From: a virus
IMG/VR virus record: IMGVR_UViG_3300025127_007531
Coordinates: 1-45,255 of that record
Length of the DNA stretch: 45,255 nucleotides
Strand: one strand, 5' to 3'
Below are positions 40,617-45,255 of the stretch, piece after piece. The number at the start of each line of letters is the position of its first letter. Positions within the stretch are counted from its first letter, which is position 1. The position numbers and the translations under genes are program-made. The notes beneath the pieces were generated by a model. It did not search any database. It had not been told where the DNA came from and saw nothing but the letters and a program-made list of their open reading frames with translations.

Positions 40617-41528
40617 TTAAGTCACAGTGAGAACATGAGATACTGCCTGGTCTGCAGACTGATCTCCGTTCACATCTAATGGAACATAAGTTAGAGTAAC
40701 GCTTTGCGCGTCCAGTGCTGCGACGCTGCCGCTCGCGAGCAAAACAACTAGGCCCTTGTTCGCATGTCCGTTGGACGCACCAGTATGTGCCAATGAAATA
40801 CTTCCAGTAAGAGATCCACTAGCTGAAATAGCATAACCATGGGCAGATCCAGATGGAGAGTAAACTGCAGAAGACCCAACTGATGATCCGGAACCATGTT
40901 GAACACCGGTGCCGTTCATTTGTGCTAAATCGAGACTCATGTCAAGAGTACCATCAAAATTTCCTCCAACGGCTCCTGATAGCGCGCTACCAAGTTGCGT
41001 AGAGCTTAAGCCAATAGGTGCGGAAGAGACGTTAACAGAAGCGAAAGCGTGAGCTAGTAAGTTCTTATCCTCAACTGACCAAAAGCCTGGGGCATTTTGG
41101 TTACTAATCGTAGATTTTACCGTAAGGCGACCAGCCGGAAATATTGCTGGCTTCCCTCCCTTTACAAGGGCTGGGCCTGCAGAAGCAAAAGTATATCCCT
41201 TCGAGCCAGAGGCGCTTATAACTATTAGTTCTCCCCCATACTCTGGTGAGGCATTATTAGAGATTGCGTTCACACCCCCAGAAACATGGAAAAAGTAGCC
41301 CATTTTGTGTGTTCCCTCGTGGCTTCCGGCTGATGCAGAACCGAAAAGTTGAGCAGTTAACTTCACCGTCCTGTCTCCGAAATCAGTGAGAGTTAGCTTT
41401 CTTATGCTAGTATCTACTAGCTTACTGCTTATTTGATTGTCTACAGTTCCGTCCATCTTGTCCAGAACTTTAAAATATTTTTTACCGAACTTTTTTGTAT
41501 TAAGTATATATCTCTTTTTTTTGCCCAT
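40617..41528 (-). CDS. Virion-associated protein with basic N-terminus, candidate decoration protein
   Basis: A 303-residue protein. The N-terminal 25 residues are Lys-rich. The remainder is rich in Ser, Gly and Ala and has strand-like alternation (SSKLVDTSIRKLTLTDFG, FFHVSGGVNAISN, GYTFASAGPALVKGG), ending in a V(T)LTYVPLDVNGDQSADQAV strand that resembles an Ig-like edge. Directly downstream of the major capsid gene and with its own late-motif copy 33 bases before the ATG, it is a plausible capsid decoration or structural protein, but no homologue is recognised. Ribosome site AAGGAGG. Confidence 0.7.
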   Translation of the reverse strand: MGKKKRYILNTKKFGKKYFKVLDKMDGTVDNQISSKLVDTSIRKLTLTDFGDRTVKLTAQLFGSASAGSHEGTHKMGYFFHVSGGVNAISNNASPEYGGELIVISASGSKGYTFASAGPALVKGGKPAIFPAGRLTVKSTISNQNAPGFWSVEDKNLLAHAFASVNVSSAPIGLSSTQLGSALSGAVGGNFDGTLDMSLDLAQMNGTGVQHGSGSSVGSSAVYSPSGSAHGYAISASGSLTGSISLAHTGASNGHANKGLVVLLASGSVAALDAQSVTLTYVPLDVNGDQSADQAVSHVLTVT

Positions 41529-41560
41529 TTAATGGATCCTCCTTCGCAAGGTTATACAAT

Positions 41561-41569
41561 ATAAATAGT
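41561..41569 (-). promoter_or_regulatory. Candidate late promoter element (gene downstream of capsid)
   Basis: The minus strand reads ACTATTTAT then ATTG, 33 bases before the ATG at 41528, directly after the capsid-gene terminator. Confidence 0.6.
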
Positions 41570-41589
41570 GCAATAATTCTCCAATAGAA

Positions 41590-41622
41590 AAAGAAAAGCC
41601 CTGCTAACTTAATAGCAGGGCT
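41590..41622 (-). terminator. Factor-independent terminator after the capsid gene
   Basis: On the minus strand AGCCCTGCTA pairs with TAGCAGGGCT across a six-base loop (TTAAGT) and is followed by TTTCTTTTTC. It lies about 31 bases after the major capsid stop. Confidence 0.88.
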
Positions 41623-41652
41623 TCGCTTTAGTCTCTTATTGGAATTTGGCTA

Positions 41653-43458
41653 TTAGCTGCCAGATTCTCCTAGGAGTCCGCGGACGACTACGAGGCCGTA
41701 CATATCAGGTCGCACCATCTTCTTGGCGTAACGGGTCATAACACCCTTACGAGGCACGAAGTCCTCTGTGCCGAAGATAGTTGGCGTCACCTGGAGTGGT
41801 ACGTATGGTGCGTACACAAATCCGCTTTCAAGGAAAGAACTTCCCTTTCGGCCGACGAGAACCACGTTTCTTAAGAAATATGGATCAACATAAACGTCAA
41901 ACTTCTTGCTTAAACTACCAGCTTTGACAGCACCGATGGTGCCGCGATCCTGGTCAGCAGTAACGCTAGCGCGGAAGCCACTGGTAAATTCAAGAACGTT
42001 AGCCACTTCTGGAGAACAAACAACAAAGTTTGCTCCGCCGCGGAGCGTCTTTCTGTGGATCTGAGCGGAAACGTCGTTGATTGTCTCAACAAGCGTCTCA
42101 TACCATTCACTCACAGTACCGGTGAAGTCAGGAGCAACTGTTTCCTGTCCAATCTGGTTTCCGTTGGCATCAACGAAAAGACCAGGTGCACGGCTCCAGT
42201 AGCGAGTTCCAGCAGTTGCGCCGTTAACAAGCTCCCCGAGAAGTTCACGGTCGATTTCCAAAGCAATCTGCTCTGAAAGAATACCCGTAAGCTCAACCTC
42301 AGCATCCAAGTTGTGATAAGCGTTGAGGTCCTGACCTAACTCAGGTGTCCACTTAGCCTTCAACTTCTTGGTTTGTGCGGTAACAGCAATCGAGTCGACC
42401 TTGATGTCGATTTCAGGAATGTCCTGCATGGTTCCACCTTCGCCGCTAGCCTTTGCATTACCTGCACCATTTGGTCCGCCGAGCGATCGTGATGGCTCTT
42501 CAAGTCCCCATGGGGCCACACCAGCAACTGCACCAGCCGCAAGGCCAGTAGTTGTGAAAGCGTCAGCTAATGGAATCTGGATAGCAATTGGCGCTGCCCC
42601 GTCGAGGTCGGCGACTGTAGCAGCGTTCGGTGCCCCATCGTCTGATGCATCATGAAGTACAACAATCAAACGATCATCAATAATTCTGGTTAATCTTCGA
42701 ATGACCTGTCCAGTACCAACCGGGTTGATGACGACTGCTGAAAGCTTTCCTCGATCCAAGTTAGGCGCTCCGGCAGTAACCGTTGTAGTCGATTCATAAA
42801 CACCTAGCTGGCCGCCGGTGGCAAGAAGATCAGCATCGAAACGAATAGCTTTCTTCATTGCATCAGTAAACGTATCGGCAGACATGTCCTGGTCAGTAAC
42901 TGCTGCACCACCAAGTGCGGCAAGTCGAGCACCGGAAATGGCCTGGAACTGAAAAGATGCTGATCCAGTTGGAGCAGAGAGGCCATGGCCCAAGTTATAG
43001 TGGCCGCCGGCACCTGCATCATCATCAGCCTGATCGCCAAGATCAACACCTCCGACAAGCTCAGCACCAACCACGTTTCCACCATACACGGAATCAGTGG
43101 CCTTGGCACCGAGTCGGTCCTGTGCGTGGGTAAAATCGAGGAAGAAAATGAGACCGGATGGCAAGCTCATTGGCTGAACCGACACGAGATCATTTGCTAT
43201 AAGTCCACCGAATACACGACGAACGATTGGGAAAGCAACTGCTGCGAAACCTTCGACATCGCCAGCAGCCATAGACGAGGCTTCTCGAAGAAGTTCCTTC
43301 GCCTGGTTTTCGAGAAGTACCGCCATTCCCTGCTTTGCTTGGCCGTCATTAAGACCTTCAAGCAAGCCAGTAGCTTCCCATTTGTTAAGTAGGGCTTGTC
43401 CTTCAGCTTGCATATCGCGAGACTGAACGCCCTCTGTTAGTTTTTGTAAAACAGACAT
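41653..43458 (-). CDS. Major capsid protein, gp23-like
   Basis: A 601-residue HK97-fold capsid protein of the T4 type. Seen: an N-terminal helical delta region (1-59), FPIVRRVFGGLIANDLVSVQPM near 77-98, LPSGLIFFLDF, a middle section with MQDIPEIDIKVDSIAVTAQTKKLKAKWTPELGQDL, LSEQIALEIDRELL, and a C-terminal FVYAPYVPLQVTPT. A site L57-R-E|A60 fits the T4 prohead protease consensus (hydrophobic-x-Glu|Ala/Gly/Ser). The ATG has AAAGGAGGTGAT, the strongest ribosome site in the window, as expected for the most abundant virion protein. Upstream is the scaffold gene. The GroES-like gene may assist its folding. Confidence 0.96.
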   Translation of the reverse strand: MSVLQKLTEGVQSRDMQAEGQALLNKWEATGLLEGLNDGQAKQGMAVLLENQAKELLREASSMAAGDVEGFAAVAFPIVRRVFGGLIANDLVSVQPMSLPSGLIFFLDFTHAQDRLGAKATDSVYGGNVVGAELVGGVDLGDQADDDAGAGGHYNLGHGLSAPTGSASFQFQAISGARLAALGGAAVTDQDMSADTFTDAMKKAIRFDADLLATGGQLGVYESTTTVTAGAPNLDRGKLSAVVINPVGTGQVIRRLTRIIDDRLIVVLHDASDDGAPNAATVADLDGAAPIAIQIPLADAFTTTGLAAGAVAGVAPWGLEEPSRSLGGPNGAGNAKASGEGGTMQDIPEIDIKVDSIAVTAQTKKLKAKWTPELGQDLNAYHNLDAEVELTGILSEQIALEIDRELLGELVNGATAGTRYWSRAPGLFVDANGNQIGQETVAPDFTGTVSEWYETLVETINDVSAQIHRKTLRGGANFVVCSPEVANVLEFTSGFRASVTADQDRGTIGAVKAGSLSKKFDVYVDPYFLRNVVLVGRKGSSFLESGFVYAPYVPLQVTPTIFGTEDFVPRKGVMTRYAKKMVRPDMYGLVVVRGLLGESGS

Positions 43459-43485
43459 TATAAAATCACCTCCTTTTCTATAGAT

Positions 43486-44682
43486 TTATTTTGTCTTTAT
43501 TCCTGCCAATTTTTGCATTCTATTATACAAAGGATTGGCATCCTTATTTGTTTGCTCATGACGAGCCGCGACAAGTAGTGAAGATTTACGTGATACTACT
43601 TCGTTTAAGGTTGAGTCTTTCTTCACGTCTGAAGTAGTACTAACCGCATCACTCATTGTATCAAATATTATCTTTGCTTCTTGTACTGTTTCGGCTTTCG
43701 AAATGGCTTCGACAATTTTTCTTTTTTGTCGCTCATTCAAGGAGGCATTTTCTAGAGCCTGGTTAATATACAGCAACTTTGCGTTCGAAACATTCATGGT
43801 CTCCAACTTTTCTTGCAATGTGTTAAATGCTGTTTCATATTTTTTGTTTTGTTTTTGCAGCTTACTAGCCGCAGAAACTATAGTCTTATTTTCTTGCTTA
43901 AGATTCTTAACAGCTTTGCGAAGTTTTTCGTTCTTTTCTTTAACTTCGCTATCTTGCTCTCTAGCTAGGAGCATAGCTTCATATTCTCTCATAATCATTT
44001 CTGGTGTTCCTGCCCATCCGGATTTTTGGGGATCGAAGTCGACTCGAACGGCCTCTATAATATCTTCTAAATCGACCTCTTCTTCGCTGATACCCAAATC
44101 TCTCAAAGCTTCCTTTACCATATCACTTGTTATATCAATGTCAACTGGCCCTGATGGGGTTTCCGCATTTACTTCCGCTTCTGGGTCTTCTTCTGAGTCT
44201 GAAAAGTCAATATCATCCAGAATATCTATCCCTATTTCATCTTCGGAATATTCATCATCTCCTCCAAAAACACCATTTTCGTCATCTGGAGTGTCTGCTT
44301 CTAATGAATCAAGTTTAATATTTATTATTTCGTCATCGCCCGAACTGAATGCGTCTGGTAAGTCTGCCAACAAAGAGTCAACATCTATTGGAGTTTCCGA
44401 ATCTTCTTCGGCATTTTGGCCTTCCGGGGCTTGAGAGTCTGCCCCTAACGGGTCGAGGTCAGAAAACGAAGGATCGGCAGCCATAGGGTCTGCTCCTCCG
44501 AGGGGATCAGTATCTCCAAATCCCATGTCCATTCCGGCTCCGAGGTCCTGTTCTAACAAATGATCAACGGCTTCTCTGACTTCTTCAGAGTATTTTTCTA
44601 TGACCAACTGTTCGGCATTTCTTAGTGCAGCTTCTTTGAGTGCTTTGGCATCGATTACAGCCTGTTCAAGTAGTTTTGACAT
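43486..44682 (-). CDS. Prohead core scaffold protein, gp22-like
   Basis: This 398-residue protein is strongly acidic in residues 40-180 (repeated Asp/Glu/Pro/Gly/Leu runs). A long coiled coil follows, about 235-330 (REQDSEVKEKNEKLRKAVKNLK and following heptads), and a basic C-terminus ending NRMQKLAGIKTK. The N-terminal amphipathic helix (EQAVIDAKALKEAALRNAEQ) and gene order, just before gp23, match T4-type internal scaffold gp22, which is cleaved by the prohead protease. No prohead protease (gp21) is seen in the window; upstream of this gene only one other gene begins before the edge. A late motif lies 57 bases before the ATG. Confidence 0.82.
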   Translation of the reverse strand: MSKLLEQAVIDAKALKEAALRNAEQLVIEKYSEEVREAVDHLLEQDLGAGMDMGFGDTDPLGGADPMAADPSFSDLDPLGADSQAPEGQNAEEDSETPIDVDSLLADLPDAFSSGDDEIINIKLDSLEADTPDDENGVFGGDDEYSEDEIGIDILDDIDFSDSEEDPEAEVNAETPSGPVDIDITSDMVKEALRDLGISEEEVDLEDIIEAVRVDFDPQKSGWAGTPEMIMREYEAMLLAREQDSEVKEKNEKLRKAVKNLKQENKTIVSAASKLQKQNKKYETAFNTLQEKLETMNVSNAKLLYINQALENASLNERQKRKIVEAISKAETVQEAKIIFDTMSDAVSTTSDVKKDSTLNEVVSRKSSLLVAARHEQTNKDANPLYNRMQKLAGIKTK

Positions 44683-44738
44683 CCTTTAAACTCCTAGCGA
44701 TTTAAATACTTATACATAACAAATAAATTTGTCTCTTA

Positions 44739-44747
44739 ATAAATAGT
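44739..44747 (-). promoter_or_regulatory. Candidate late promoter element (scaffold-capsid)
   Basis: The minus strand reads ACTATTTAT 57 bases before the scaffold ATG at 44682, in the gap after the partial gene at the window end. It would serve the scaffold and capsid genes together. Confidence 0.58.
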
Positions 44748-44775
44748 ATTCTAATGTTTTAAAGGGATGGAAAAA

Positions 44776-45255
44776 TTATCGAGACGGAATAGTGTTGGCT
44801 GCAGCCATGAGTTTTGTATCTGGATTCAGTGCCGGGTCGGCCGCGGCGATTGTGCGGTCGGTCCTGAAGGCGACTCTATCCACTCCGGCTATATCTACAG
44901 GGTTGCCTCCTGTAAAGGTAGATACGGCGGCGGTGGCGTCTAGAGTTATTGTAACTTCAGTGCCGGTTGAATCTAAAAGTTCGAACCATTCACCGAATGC
45001 GTGGACATATCCCCATACCGAAATTATTACTCCACCGTCGTCGGCATGGCTTTGGGGCGCATACAGGTAAAGGTATCTTTGGTTTTCTGTCGCATGGCCA
45101 CTAGTGGCGGTGAAAGCAGCCGCGTCTTCGGCCACTACGGTTACTCCTCGTTCATGAGCGCCCGCTAAATTCTTTGCTTGCCTGGTTCTACCCCAACTAG
45201 TTGGGTTTCTAAATTCTGTGTTTGGTGTGGTTCTTGTAAAACCCTTTCCTGTTGC
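44776..45255 (-). CDS. Unidentified structural-region protein, partial (N-terminus beyond window)
   Basis: The frame is open from the window edge to the stop at 44776, giving 159 visible residues. A GTG at 45135 is only an internal codon: the upstream sequence codes for TPNTEFRNPTSWGRTRQAKNLAGAHERG with no stop. The remainder is Ala/Thr/Asp-rich with strand-like segments (YLYLYAPQS, VIISVWGYVHAFGEWFELLDSTG, VAFRTDRT). No cysteines are visible. It lies just upstream of the scaffold and capsid genes, so a head or virion role is likely, but no family is recognised. Confidence 0.7.
   Translation of the reverse strand, partial: ATGKGFTRTTPNTEFRNPTSWGRTRQAKNLAGAHERGVTVVAEDAAAFTATSGHATENQRYLYLYAPQSHADDGGVIISVWGYVHAFGEWFELLDSTGTEVTITLDATAAVSTFTGGNPVDIAGVDRVAFRTDRTIAAADPALNPDTKLMAAANTIPSR

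Noticed and set aside
44776-45135. GTG at 45135 as the start of the last gene
   Set aside because: The frame stays open with plausible protein sequence to the window edge and no ribosome site precedes the GTG; treated as a partial gene.

Overview
The window is one gene-dense segment of a tailed dsDNA phage genome with a contractile tail. Every supported gene lies on the minus strand, so transcription runs from high to low coordinates. The virion genes have T4-type (myovirus) character: gp22-like scaffold, gp23-like capsid protein, gp13-, gp14- and gp15-like neck and tail-completion proteins, sheath, tube, gp26-like protein, tape measure and a gp53-like LysM baseplate protein. The replication and nucleotide genes depart from T4: a bacterial-type DNA polymerase III alpha (DnaE), a second short family-A polymerase, an adenosylcobalamin-dependent (class II) ribonucleotide reductase, ThyX, dUTPase and an IMP dehydrogenase-family protein. 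The base composition looks AT-rich. A phage-borne lipoprotein with MopE-type DxDxDG repeats and a von Willebrand A domain resembles surface proteins of Myxococcota/Bradymonadales-type bacteria. That hints at such a host, but does not prove it.

Layout in transcription order. 45255-40283: head genes (an unidentified partial gene, scaffold, major capsid, two proteins with similar Lys-rich N-termini). 40222-36948: neck and completion genes and small proteins. 36764-32031: a very large Ser/Thr-rich tail-fibre-like reading frame with a ZU5-like domain, repeats and a perfect internal Shine-Dalgarno/ATG. 31895-20047: sheath, tube, gp26-like, a small overlapping-frame protein, tape measure, tube-initiator-like, LysM baseplate, hub-like and an unknown protein. 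20069-9344: replication and recombination (PolA-type palm, divergent FtsZ/tubulin-like protein, possible PD-(D/E)XK nuclease, SSB, UvsX/RecA, HNH-AP2 endonuclease, flap nuclease, DnaB-type helicase, class II RNR, GapR-like protein, GroES-like co-chaperonin, ThyX). 9347-1: surface lipoprotein, unknown protein, nucleotidyltransferase-like protein, DnaE, L,D-transpeptidase-motif protein, dUTPase, zinc-ribbon protein, and IMPDH-like protein cut by the window edge.

Two promoter styles can be read. Good sigma70-like sites precede the SSB and GapR-like genes. A different motif, CTATTTAT, recurs seven times upstream of late structural genes, usually 33-57 bases before the start codon, and is a candidate phage-specific late promoter. 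Three factor-independent terminators follow UvsX, the tail-fibre gene and the capsid gene. No tRNA, CRISPR, insertion sequence or integrase was seen. The largest non-coding gap is about 180 bases. No terminase, portal, primase or clamp loader was recognised in the window; if the phage encodes them they lie outside it.
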